Positions 35,988-46,078 of a DNA stretch of 64,000 nt are shown here, piece after piece. This DNA is from Wyeomyia smithii. Its lineage: Eukaryota; Arthropoda; Insecta; Diptera; Culicidae. The stretch spans positions 46,967,674 through 47,031,673 of the forward strand of contig NC_073694.1 in the NCBI RefSeq assembly GCF_029784165.1, read 5' to 3'. Positions within the stretch are counted from its first letter, which is position 1. The number at the start of each line of letters is the position of its first letter. A model generated the notes under the pieces. It saw nothing but the letters and a program-made list of their open reading frames with translations. It ran no database searches and was not told the DNA's origin. The translations under genes were made by a program, and so were the position numbers.

Positions 35988-36972
35988 TTAAGCCTGTATC
36001 AGACTAACCGTTGCAGCGGTCAACCGCTACCGTTCCGTTTTTTTTCGACCAATCAGAACACAGCGGTCGACCGTCGCTTGTTGTTGTTGCAAAATATAGA
36101 ATCTTTTCTATTTTTGCCGCCGACCGTTCCCAACGGTTGCCGGCTGCTGTCATTGACATGGCGAAGGCAAACGAATCTCTTCACACCTACACAAGATCAC
36201 ATATAGAGACTTGACAAATGAAAATGTGTGCTTCTCTTTTTGGCACACACGACAGCCAGTCAAAACATTGATAGCACCGGCAACGCTTGTTGGCGATGTC
36301 AATTTTCGACCAACGCACACTGGCAAAAATGAATCCAAATTCTAACTAATTAAAAATCGCTCGGCTGGATACCTTAGATATAGCATTTCTTATGTAAAAT
36401 TGGCCAATAAATCGATAGGTGATATTTTCATTCTAAGCAGGGCACGGAAAGGGGTCTATATTTCCAAAAATACGCAAAAATAGGGTGAAAAGAGGCGAAA
36501 AAGACCATTTCCCGTGGCCTGTCCAAAATGAAACCATCGCCAATCATTTTGTTGACCAATTTTACATAAGAAATGCTATATTTAAGGTATCCAGCCGAGC
36601 GGCTTTTAATTAGTGAGAATTTGAATTCATTTTTGCCAGTGTGCGATGGTCGAAAATTGACATCGCCAACAAGCGTTGCCGGTGCTATCAATGTTTTGAC
36701 TGGCTGTCGTGTGTGCCAAAAAGAGAAGCACACATTTTCATTTGTCAAGTCTCTATATGTGATCTTGTGTAGGTGTGAAGAGATTCGTTTGCCTTCGCCA
36801 TGTCAATGACAGCAGCCGGCAACCGTTGGGAACGGTCGGCGGCAAAAATAGAAAAGATTCTATATTTTGCAACAACAACAAGCGACGGTCGACCGCTGTG
36901 TTCTGATTGGTCGAAAAAGAACGGAACGGTAGCGGTTGACCGCTGCAACGGTTAGTCTGATAAAGGCTTTAA
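35988..36972. mobile_element. Foldback-type element with ~445-bp inverted arms
   Basis: The left arm (about 35988-36433) and right arm (about 36527-36972) are near-perfect reverse complements, separated by about 93 bp. The outer ends read GTATCAGACTAACCGTTGCA and, in reverse complement, TTATCAGACTAACCGTTGCA. TTAA is present at both outer borders (35988-35991 and 36969-36972), which would fit a piggyBac-like target, though one extra base at the right end leaves this open. Identical peptides in opposite orientation (MQRSTATVPFFFDQSEHS) are shadows of the inverted arms, not genes. No transposase is present. Confidence 0.85.
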
Positions 36973-37164
36973 AGTCTATCAATGATTGATAAATCTGCCA
37001 ATTGAATCTACTGAACTTGTCGAGAATTTGACGCAAGATGAAACTTCAGGTTCACAAGTCGGGACTAGTGCTTCATATCTGGTGTGAAGTTAAGAGATAA
37101 CTACCGAGAAAGTTGAACCTCGATGAAGCAAGAGCTCCGTAAAAACAGAGCAAATGCGCAATGC

Positions 37165-37711
37165 GAAATTGATGAAATTTTCACAGCAGATGCATCTTAA
37201 GTTTTAGTTTACGAACATATTTTTTAAAAGAAAATAATATATTTTTTTTCAATAGTAACTATTTAAAACAATATGTTGAAAAATCACAAGTATTTTTGAC
37301 CAAATTTCGAAACTACCCTGAAAATTTCGTGGTGGTGTTATTCTTTCATCAAAAGATATGGGCTTTCGAAGTTGGTGCCGAACGCATTTTCAAGCGAGAA
37401 GCGAGTGAGCAGTACTACTATTGACAATTCCAGTTTCAGTTATATGCAAAAATTCTGTAAGGTTTGTGAAATTATTTTAACAACTTATAGATGCAGACAG
37501 TATACTCTATGCCCCTAACAACTCGCAAGCCTACCTACACATTTTACTAAAAAAATAATACAAAATTCAGTTAGGAGACAACCGTACAGAACGCATCAGC
37601 GGGGTAAGATTGTCCGTGCTATTACTTTTAGTCATTATGGTGCACTTTTTGGTATTAGAACTGAAGGAAACTGGGTTTAGGAGCATCTGCTGTGAAAATT
37701 TCATCAAATTC
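37165..37711. repeat. Short inverted repeats ~29 bp flanking ~490 bp
   Basis: GATGAAATTTTCACAGCAGA plus TGC at 37171-37193 matches, in reverse complement, GCATCTGCTGTGAAAATTTC plus ATC at 37683-37705. The pair could be the ends of a small inverted-repeat element or a local inverted duplication. No target duplication is evident. Confidence 0.45.
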
Positions 37712-37750
37712 GATGCAATATTTTTACCATGACCATAACATTTTGTAAAC

Positions 37751-38083
37751 TTACTCAAATTCAATAAAAATTGGAAAATCAACTTCCCGAGTGAAACACT
37801 TGAAGTTTTTAATATTTATTTTAAAAAAATAGACATCGCGATTTTTAGTGATCCGTTTCACGAATTCTGACCCATATAGTTTAAAAAGTAGCATTGGTAT
37901 GTCAATACGTTCAAATGTTTTGCTAAAATCCAAATATCTTATATTACCACTATAGTTCACTCCCGAATTTCCTATATATTTTCGGGAAGATGGACAGCCC
38001 CCTCTCGTGGTGAAAATGGTACACGCAAAACTTTTCCTTATTACCTTAGAAGCAATAGCGCAAAATTGCTTTTTAGGTAACAA
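37751..38083 (-). pseudogene. Jockey-like reverse transcriptase remnant
   Basis: The minus-strand frame contains RYLDFSKTFERIDIPMLLFK, a variant of the LDFSKAFDRVDI catalytic block. The catalytic Asp position reads Glu. Upstream FTTRGGCPSSRKYIG resembles a broken fingers region. Only about 110 residues remain. Confidence 0.55.
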
Positions 38084-38089
38084 ACCTAT

Positions 38090-39036
38090 TACTAAAAAGG
38101 CAATAAAATTCTTCCCCAGTCAAGTAACAACACATACTGTCGTATATATAGCACGTGTTACGGGAGTACGACTATCTAATAATGGTCGTTTCAACCACAT
38201 GCAAGATTGTTTCTGTCAAAAACTGCTTCCTTTCCATCTCAAGTAAAAAATATCACACACCGTCGCATATGTTGCACATGTTACAAGTTTCTTCAATCTC
38301 CAATTCATCCGGTGAGCGTGTATTAGTTCGCTCGTTGTATGCATCCGGAGTAGAGGAAGAACATGACAAGAGCTGCCAAGCAGCATTTTCCCTGTCATAG
38401 AGTATGCAAACGTTGATGATTTTAAAGACTTGAAATGCGTCTTTAAATGACATCACGATCTGTAAACTGCGTTAGAGAAAAACAAAAACATTCGCTTTCT
38501 TGCAAGCTATCCAAAACACATACTCATTGGTTGATCGAAACTCATTTGCACCTGTTTGAAAATACATCACTTGTGCCCATCCAGAACAATATTCGCAACT
38601 TCGGCAACTCTGTTCAGACAGTATAACATATATTCATTTCATGTAAACACTGGGGGACGAAACGAAAGTGTTTCTAGTTAGACATTTGAGGTTGACGGGT
38701 GAGATTCTCATTATGTGTGGATGAAGGGAGCAAAAATGAATCTGATCTTTGCATCAATACAAATGCAGCGAGTGAAGTCTTGCTAACACATGCACTGCGG
38801 TGCTTGGTTGTATGTTTTCCTGCAGAAACATATACAAGCGTGTGCCCGTCATAATTTTTGTTACTTTTCGGTTATTACTATTTGTGTATAATGCGCAGTT
38901 ATAAGACACAATAAGTAATAAAAAAATGCCCTAAAGTAATAAAATATTCCCCGTTTGCGTTGGGTGTAGCTAAACTCATTGCACAGTGGTACAGTGAGGC
39001 AATTTGAGCGGACATGAGCTTTTCGATTTTAGACTG
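38090..39036. other. No gene recognised
   Basis: Short open frames near 38155-38456 on both strands cancel each other, and no known motif is present. This is the left flank of the BEL element. Confidence 0.4.
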
Positions 39037-39261
39037 TGTTGCTGGGAAAAGATTGAACGAATCACATTTTTTTAACTAAGTTTATTTTACATATTTCGAT
39101 TGCTTCTATACGCACCGAAATCTCCTACTGTACTTTTCTCTCGTTAGCGGTACTTAAGTTGTATATTATGAGAATGGGAGAATGGAAAAATCTCGATGGC
39201 CCTAAATCTTGTTACGAAGTGCGATGTTCAAATCTAGCGTCATATCTTCCGGAACGGAACA
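39037..39261 (-). repeat. 3' LTR of the BEL element (225 bp)
   Basis: It matches the right LTR over most of its length, for example AATCACATTTTTTTAACT, GCTTCTATACGC, AAGTTGTATATTATGAGAAT and ATCTTCCGGAACG. On the minus strand it starts at TGTTCCGTTCCGG (39261) and ends near CCCAGCAACA (39037). The P-like insertion separates its first base pairs from the coding region. Divergence from the other LTR is clear by eye, so the insertion is old. Confidence 0.8.
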
Positions 39262-39263
39262 TA

Positions 39264-40338
39264 CAATAAGGTATATTACAAAGGAGTGGCAGATAGGTTC
39301 TCGATATGTGATCAGAGGTGGCGAGTTAAAAGTTGTGACGTCACAACAATAGTTTACGTTCGGTTTCCAGTGCGGATTTTCGACAAATTGTACTTTTATC
39401 GAGTTTTTAACGTTCTACGGTTACCAAAGAACGCGAATACAGTCGTGTGGAGGTAAATCATGTGGTATTTTGGTTTCTCCCAAAAATGCCGATGTAGAGA
39501 AACGATGGCGTTTGTTCTGGCGGGTACCAAATCTTCCCGCAATGTTTTATATTTGTTCACAATATTTTCGCGCGGAGGATTTCGAGAATAGGTTCCAGGC
39601 CGATTCCTGGCGCATTTTACATCGGAAGGTAATGTATCAATTTATCATTCGTAGCTGTCCAAAAGTAATTGTTTACATTTTAGCCGTTCCAACAATTTCT
39701 ACACTTTAATCGGTGAATCCATTATCACGGACGGAGCAGAGCTTTTAAGGCAACACGAGACAGATGCACCAGCTGAAAAATACGCTCCTTCGGCCAAATA
39801 TCAAAATACATATTTCACACCATTCGAAGATAAGTTCATTATGAGTTGCCTGTTTGAAAATAAAAAAAGAGCTCTCTAACTAACCTGGAATCGCGGAAGG
39901 ACTCATCCCAAGTTATGAAGACGACATGTGGACCCACAAGCCAGCGACCCCTTGAGGAATCAGATGGAGTAGAGTACGCCATGATTTATATCGCTCGATC
40001 AGTTTTGGAAAGTAACCCCGAACTGGGCATTTACACCAATGAAATTGAAGACTCTTCGGAAGACGACTGCCATGAAAAAATATTTTGAAGATCTCTCTAA
40101 CGGTGAGCTAGTTTAGTTAATCTATGACAAAACCTGGAAGACACATGTATTGTCTGGTATTATCATAGTACAACAATATAATGCATTCGATACGATTTCA
40201 AACAAAATCTATATATTTTCCTATGCCAAACTGTGTTCAATTGGTTGTTGTGACGTCACGATCTCAGTACGCGAAAAATGTTGCTGCCTAACACTTGCAA
40301 CCACGCTTATCTGCCGCTCCTTCGTATAAACCTTATTG
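39264..40338 (+). mobile_element. P-like DNA transposon, 1.07 kb, with 31-bp inverted repeats
   Basis: The left end CAATAAGGTATATTACAAAG continuing to GGAGTGGCAGATA (39264-39295) matches the reverse complement of the right end (40308-40338) with few differences. CGGAACA flanks both sides (39255-39261 and 40339-40345), a 7-8-bp target duplication. A 13-bp motif GTTGTGACGTCAC lies about 70-80 bp inside each end in inverted orientation. The interior carries a THAP-type zinc finger. Terminal repeat length, duplication length and subterminal repeats together fit the P superfamily, and the short length fits an internally deleted copy. Confidence 0.75.
39407..40087 (+). pseudogene. THAP-domain protein of the P-like element (decayed)
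   Basis: The plus strand encodes SCGGKSCGI (zinc cysteines), then PKNADVEKRW (the conserved Pro and Trp), YICSQYFRAEDF (the C-x-x-H-F block, with His replaced by Tyr) and, after a gap, AVPT, the signature end of the THAP domain. The gap begins with an AAG/GTAATG donor-like site and ends in TTTACATTTTAG, so it resembles an intron. Splicing exactly there would not keep the AVPT frame, so decay or another splice site is needed. Downstream frames (QHETDAPAEKYAPSAKY and LESNPELGIYTNEIEDSSED) are acidic and open for 50-60 codons each. No RNase-H-like catalytic core is present. Confidence 0.65.
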
Positions 40339-40345
40339 CGGAACA

Positions 40346-41136
40346 AACACCGCCGCGTTGATATGGTAATTTCTAAATTGAACATGAATCGAAGTAAGCC
40401 TGGCTGTCATTAATCGGCAAAATTGACAACTAAGTGATCGATCGACGGAACGTTGTTTTTTTTGCTGTAAACGTCTCACCAAACCATCAACCCCAGGGTA
40501 GGTCTCGGTAATCACTCCTAACTTCCACTGCAACGGGGGGAGATTTTTGCTCTGCACCAAAACGATCATGCCTAATTTAACGTTGGGTATGAGCCTTTGG
40601 TTTTTCTTTCTAGGTTGCAAGCTACTCAGGTAGTCCCGTTTTCAAGCCTTCCCAAAATCTTCTTAAGCTTTTGTACATGCTGCCATTTGTACAAACAACC
40701 TGCTCGGACGTATTCGTAGGATGGCTCCGGGATGGCAGTAAGCGGACGACCGATAAAAAATGCACGAGGGTGATAACTTCTGGACCGCCGGGATCCGCAG
40801 ATCTGACGAATAGCGGACGAGAGTTGAGGATAGCTTCCCAAAGACCACCGAACTCATACGGCGGAATGAAATGCCATTCGATCCCTTTGACATGTCAGAT
40901 CTTTCCAATTTCATTGGTCCCCTGTTCCTGAATGAGCATTTGGCGAAGGCGGTTCAGTTCATGATTGGCACCTCTAAAGTTCGTCCCATTATCCGAGTTC
41001 AATTGATGAATGATGCCACGACGACTAACGAACCTTCGGAGTGCCGCAATAAATGCACAGGCCGTCATGTTGGACACCAGCTCTAGGTGCACGGCTCTAG
41101 TGACCATGCAGACACACACCGCGACATGTCTTTTCA
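40346..41136 (-). pseudogene. BEL/Pao integrase and C-terminal region
   Basis: On the minus strand, 41136-40895 encodes the integrase core: MVTRAVHLELVSNMTACAFI, ALRRFVSRRG and NSDNGTNFRGANHELN, which includes the second catalytic Asp. The later part, with the third catalytic Glu expected near PPYEFGGLWE, and the C-terminal domain (LPPLQWKLGVITETYPGVDG) follow in changing frames. The coding end reaches the LTR border. The N-terminal zinc-binding part and first catalytic Asp are missing because the R1 sequence begins at 41137. Confidence 0.8.
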
Positions 41137-42613
41137 CTAAGGAAGAGGCAAGTGATCGCCAAATCTCTAAAAGTGAGCAAGGCACCGCCACCGGATGGTA
41201 TCCCCAGCCTGGCAATCAGACTGGCGATACAAACGGTCCCCGGGCTGATCAGGGTAGTCATGCAGAGGTGCCTGGATGACTGTCTTTTTCCGGACAGGTG
41301 GAAGCGGCAGAGACTGGTCTTACTACCAAAGGCTGGGAAACCGCCAGGAGACTCATCGGCATATAGGCCCATCTGCCTGCTGGACACTGCGGGCAAGGTG
41401 ATTGAGAGGAATATCCTCAACAAACTAGTGATGTACATGGAGGGTGTAAACGATCCTGCAAGTACCCAGTTCGGAAGGGCAGGTCCACGCTGGATGTCAT
41501 CATCAAGATGGTGCAGGTAGCCCTCCAGCGCAAGAGAAGGGGAATACGCTATTGCGCAATCGTCACGCTTGACGTGAAGAATGCGTTCAATAGCGTCATT
41601 TGGTACTCCATAATGCTCGCGCTGCAGCATGTACCGATGTCGCTGTACAAGATTCTGGAAAATTACTTCTAGAATCGAGTACTTGTTTACAACACGGAGG
41701 AGGTTAGAAGTGCGTCACAATCACCGCAGGAGTTCAGCAAGGTTATATCCGAGGCCCGGTGTAGTGGATTGTCATGTATGACGGAGTATTGAAACTCAAG
41801 TGATCGTCGGCTTTGCAGACGCTATAACACTAGAAGTTTACGGCGAGTTGATCGAGGAGGCCGCGCACGGTCAAGGTCAAGGACTGGATGCGCTCCAGGA
41901 AACTGTAGCTAGCGCATCATAAGACGGAGATCACGGTTGTGAACAACCGTAAATCGGAGCAACAGGCGGTGGTCAGAGTTGGAGACTGCACCATCACCTC
42001 AAAGCGATCTCTGAAGCTCTTGGGGGTTATGGTTGACGACAAGCTCACGTTCGGGAGTCACGTCGACTATGCCTGTAAGAGGGCCTCATCGGTTAATGCA
42101 GCACTATCTCGTATGATGTCCAATAGCTCAGTGGTTTATGGTAGCAAGCGAAGACTTCTTACCAGCGTGGCTTCGTCCATACTTAGGTATGGTGGGCCAG
42201 TGTAGTCCAGAGCGCTAGCTACAGGCTCATGTGCCTGAGAGTTGCGAGTGCGTATCGTACGGTGTCATACGATGCCATCTGTGTCTTGTCCGGTATGATG
42301 CCTATCAGCATCGGCATCAAGGAGAACAGAGAATGTTTCGACCAACGTGACACAAGGAGCATACGAGGTACCAAAAGGTCATTCTCGATGCTCCGCTGGA
42401 AGCGGAAATGGTCTAACTCCACAAGAGGCAGATGGATGAACCGCCGGAGATATTCGGTTGGGTTGGGGGACGCAATGATGAAATGAACTTCCACCTGACA
42501 CAGATCCTGTCAGACCATGGTTGCTTCAGACAATATCTGCACAGGTTCGGACACCAGTTGATTTAATATGCATGAATCAACATTCTCGTAATCGGGTAGT
42601 ATAATTTGATGTT
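41137..42613 (+). mobile_element. 5'-truncated R1-clade retrotransposon inside the BEL element
   Basis: The plus strand encodes APPPDGIPSLAIRLAIQTVP, LLPKAGKPPGDSSAYRPICL, VTLDVKNAFNSV (first catalytic Asp) in a shifted frame, then the thumb VRVGDCTITSKRSLKLLGVM and the C-terminal LRVASAYRTVSYDAICVLSG. Frameshifts and substitutions break the frame near 41480-41940. The 3' untranslated end stops at about 42613, exactly where BEL sequence resumes. The 5' end at about 41137 is truncated inside the RT, as is usual for target-primed insertions. Confidence 0.8.
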
Positions 42614-43290
42614 CAACACTTCGTTGAAGAGCTGTTTGGACGGATGACGGCGTGGTGTGGTAGGTAGAACTTTAGCATGTTGGGAGGATCTTTACGTTGA
42701 TCGATTTGCTTGCAGTGACCCAAACGTTTATACGCCCTGATAAAATCCACATACTGCTCACGTTGGTAGGGATCTCGAGTAAAACGCTGCTCGAGTGAGT
42801 AAAAACCTGTCAAAGCCGGTGATTGGCAACTGCTCAGCTGGTTGCCTTTTTTTTCAAGGAGAGCTGCACCACAAATTGCCCTTCCTTTGTACATTTGTGG
42901 GTGGAGAGATAATGCTTCTCATATTCTTCTGCCTCGGTAGATTTGGCTTTTTGGCCAGGAACTTCTTCATTGTGCCAAAATCGCTGATCAGCATCGTACA
43001 CATCTACTACGGTGACCGTGTGGGAATAGGATGGACCTTGGTTTCCAATTTCTTCGAATTCACCTGTGAACACCCAGCCAAGATGTATGTCTCGCAACTC
43101 TGGAAGATGCTCGGCCAGTCGGTACTGACCGAACTGGAGAAGCTTGAAGAACAGACCTTTGCCGATTATCATATCTATGTCTTGAGGATAGTTGAACTCG
43201 GGGTCCGCTGAAATCCAGGATGAGACCACTCACTGTAGGAGTAATAAAACATTCCATCGTTGCACGGTAGTTACTGTAGCGTGAGTGGAT
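42606..43290 (-). pseudogene. BEL/Pao RT N-terminal region
   Basis: On the minus strand the segment ends with REQYVDFIRAYKRLGHCKQI, then PNMLKFYLPHHAVIRPNSSS and TKC, the entry to the BEL/Pao reverse transcriptase, where it is cut by the R1 3' end. The segment before it (43229-42834) belongs to the protease-RT spacer in one or more frames. All downstream RT motifs and RNase H are absent from the window. Confidence 0.8.
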
Positions 43291-44825
43291 TTAGACAACT
43301 GTTTTTTCTAAGCTGCTTGTTATGCGGTTGTTCACCTCAGAGATCTTCACATTCGCTGGTAGAATCTTTACCGCAGTAGCATCGGCCATGCTCTGCGTAA
43401 TTAGGTTCACTTGAGATCCACAATCTAGGAGAATTTGATAAAGATAGGGCTTACCTTGGCGATAGAAACCGTTAACCACAGCTGTTAGCAGGTTCTTCTT
43501 GAACGGCTTGAACGGAGCATAACAATGTGACGGTACTCGTTGAACCACAGGATAGGCCTGCTTGGGCTTCAGATTCAGGAACTTCCTTCTTCCTTCTGTC
43601 GGTTTGGTCCAGTTTCACTGTTGCATCGTCATGTAGTTGAGTATGGTGGCGGTTACGACACTTAATGCACTTCCTGTCTGACGGACACTCACGCGATCGA
43701 TGACCCGTCCTTAGGCAATTGAAACACAATCCTAAGGAACGGGATTTCTCCACTCATTCGCAGACATTTCAGCAACCCACACTGGAAGTTATGCGACTTA
43801 CCACCGATGTCACACTCTTCGTTGGAAGCATTACCACTGTTGATCGAAGCAGCCAGGATCTTCTGATTACTCTTTGCATTACTTTTCGGCTGGACGATGG
43901 ATTTCATATTCGGTTGCCTTTCAAGCGACGCTGCTAATTGATAGGATGTTTCACAGCTTTCACGAATATAATGTTGCTTTTCTGAGAAACGCGATTATGC
44001 CGTTGTACGTGGGCAGTACTCCTCGTACGATGGTCACATCCCAATACTTCCTTTTGACTGGATCCAACGATGAAGCTAGCAGGTGGATAACTACTAGCCC
44101 CGACACGCCAAGAAGATCTTGCTTCAACTAGCGTAGAGCTGACGTAGCTCACGGTAGGACGCCTTGGTCATTTTCTTCATAGAGAGCAGTCCACGGATGT
44201 GGGTGTTGATGATGACTCGAGGATATTCGTATCGTTTCGTTAGGATCTGCCATGTGTAATCGTAGTTGTTCTCGTTAATGGTCTTCGCGTCCAGGAAGCC
44301 TGACCACGAGAGACTGGTCGAGGTGATACAACTTGATGGCGTTGGTGTCGTTCGAGCTGGCCACGATCACTTGGCTGGGAGATGGGTTAGCAGATACGGT
44401 TTCCTTTTTCATAGCAGCAATGATCTTCTAGCTGCCACGTCATGGTAGAATCCTTCGAACTCATTGTACGCCTCGTCATGCTCATGCAGCTCATCTCTGG
44501 ATAAAATTTCAGCCAGCTTGTTGTAGAGCTCGTTGATCTTGGAGTACGCAGCATCGATACTTTTTGAAAACACTTTCAGTTTCGAGAGTAGCACAAACTC
44601 ACTAGACTGCATCATTTCTCCGATACGTTTCACTTTTGCACAGCCGCGAGACGCTGTCGAAACAGTACACCAATCTTCTCATCCATCGCCTGTTTTTCTA
44701 CTCTATTTCTGTTTTTCATTTTTGCTGAAGGATCCCAGACAGTCTTCTTCTTCTTCTTCTACACTTTCTTCGGGAACTTTAGTGTCCTTCGGATTCGATT
44801 TGGCCGGAGTATGTTCGAGCGGCAT
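43291..44825 (-). pseudogene. BEL/Pao gag and aspartic protease
   Basis: Minus-strand reading starts near an ATG at about 44825, followed by a Glu-rich run encoded by a TTC repeat on the plus strand. A coiled helical gag segment follows (KINELYNKLAEILSRDELHE). The zinc knuckle region is CFNCLRTGHRSRECPSDRKC with a second CIKCRNRHH-type motif. The protease has the active-site motif LLDCGSQVNLIT, where the family usually has LLDSGSQ. Frames change at least three times. The protease is in a different frame from the knuckle. Confidence 0.8.
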
Positions 44826-45126
44826 TTCACGTCACTCTACTTTGCAGATTCATACACGAACTATTGTGGTAGAATATCACAAGCACACATTCGAATCACT
44901 TTGTTAGCAGCACAGTCCTAAAGAAAATCACTTTGATCCGCCTGATGCACTTGATCCGGCTCGAAGGACCAATATTTCGTCCGGGGGGACGAGCAAAGTG
45001 GACTGTATCACCTTCTCGAAAAAAAAAATCAAACTTAGAGGAACAAGATCCTCGCTGGGTACTTTGCCATCAGAGAACACTCCGCAGTGGAGTGGAGACG
45101 AGAGCTAGAGTAGTTCGGACCATCCG

Positions 45127-46028
45127 CTCCGCTGGAAAAGATAAAGCAAATCACATTTTTTTAACTCAGTTTTTTTTACACATTTCAATTGCTTCTATAC
45201 GCGCCAAAATTACATTCTGTTCTTTCGAGAGAAATTTGTAAACGGTAAAAACCAGAGCCTGACAAAGTCATTTTCAATTGACAATTATCAGGTTATAGTG
45301 ACGCTTTGACCCGTCGCTTTCAATTGAAAAGCTTTTGTATCATTTTCGAGTACTTCGTGAGTCACATGAAACCCAGTCGAAAGCTCTTGCTTTGATTTTG
45401 ACAGCTGAGGGCTTGAAATTGATACAAATGCTTCTCAATTGAAAGCGGAGATTATCACCATCACTCTCACATGACGATTCTCAATTGAAAATGACAATGA
45501 GCGCAAACGGAGACAGGAGGCATTCCATACAGGACTTCACGCAATTATAGGGAAAAAGGAAGAAATATTGATCGGAACTTGCGTGACGTATTTTTTAAAT
45601 GCCATTGCCGTTTTAACTACGGCTTGCGGTATTAGAAAACTATCATCAAACGACGCGATGCGGTGCCAATTTCAACTGAGACGCTGATGGAAAGGAAAGA
45701 GTGTGAAATCGTCATCAGTTTCATTTGAAAGGATCCGATGAACAACAGACGGGAAAGAAAAAAAGTAGTGATTCGATGACAGTGGTCGAAAGGAATCAAT
45801 TGAAATGAAACTGTTCGAGTCGAAATAACAGCGCGAGATATTCAGTTTCATTGTTTTGTTTCAAAAATTTAGATCCCTGTGGAAACTCGCATTCTTGAAC
45901 GGACTGTACTCTTCTCACATTTAAGTTGTATATTATGAGAATAGGAGAATAGAAGAAGTCAAATGGTTGTCAATTTTGTTGCGAAATGTGATGTTTAAAT
46001 CTGGCGTAACATCTTCCGGAACGTAACA
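45127..46028 (-). repeat. 5' LTR of the BEL element, interrupted by a MITE
   Basis: LTR sequence lies at 45127-45244 and 45887-46028 and matches 39037-39261. On the minus strand it starts TGTTACGTTCCGG at 46028. Just inside the element (about 45123-45106) the minus strand reads TGGTCCGAACTAC, a plausible primer-binding site starting with TGG. The primer tRNA was not identified. Confidence 0.75.
45253..45878. mobile_element. hAT-like MITE in the 5' LTR
   Basis: The 626-bp insertion starts CAGAGCCTGACAAAGTCATT, and its other end in reverse complement starts AGGGATCTAAATTTTT, with a weak terminal match. GTAAAAAC (45245-45252) and GTGGAAAC (45879-45886) are an imperfect 8-bp target duplication. 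CAATTGAAAATGAC-type motifs recur inside in both orientations. It is absent from the other LTR, which proves insertion after the BEL element. Confidence 0.65.
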
Positions 46029-46050
46029 GCTGTCATATTTTTTCGTCAAT

Positions 46051-46078
46051 CTCAACCTAACCTAACTCAACCTAACTG
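46051..46078. repeat. Short AACCT-rich (telomere-like) interstitial repeat
   Basis: The stretch CAACCTAACCTAACTCAACC and TAACT is built from AACCT/AACTC units, the complement of the arthropod telomere unit TTAGG. It lies just outside the right LTR. Confidence 0.5.

Larger units (their letters stand above)
39037..46028 (-). mobile_element. BEL/Pao LTR retrotransposon with nested insertions
   Basis: Similar LTRs lie at 39037-39261 and 45127-46028, and BEL/Pao gag, protease, RT start and integrase lie between them, all on the minus strand. The LTRs start TGTT and end AACA (minus reading). Three later events are visible: a P-like element just inside the 3' LTR boundary, an R1 fragment that replaces most of RT and RNase H, and a hAT-like MITE inside the 5' LTR. 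The element itself cannot encode a full polyprotein. Confidence 0.85.

Noticed and set aside
36011..36948. Two identical peptides in opposite orientation as duplicated genes
   Set aside because: They are mirror shadows of the foldback arms, with no domain and no start context.
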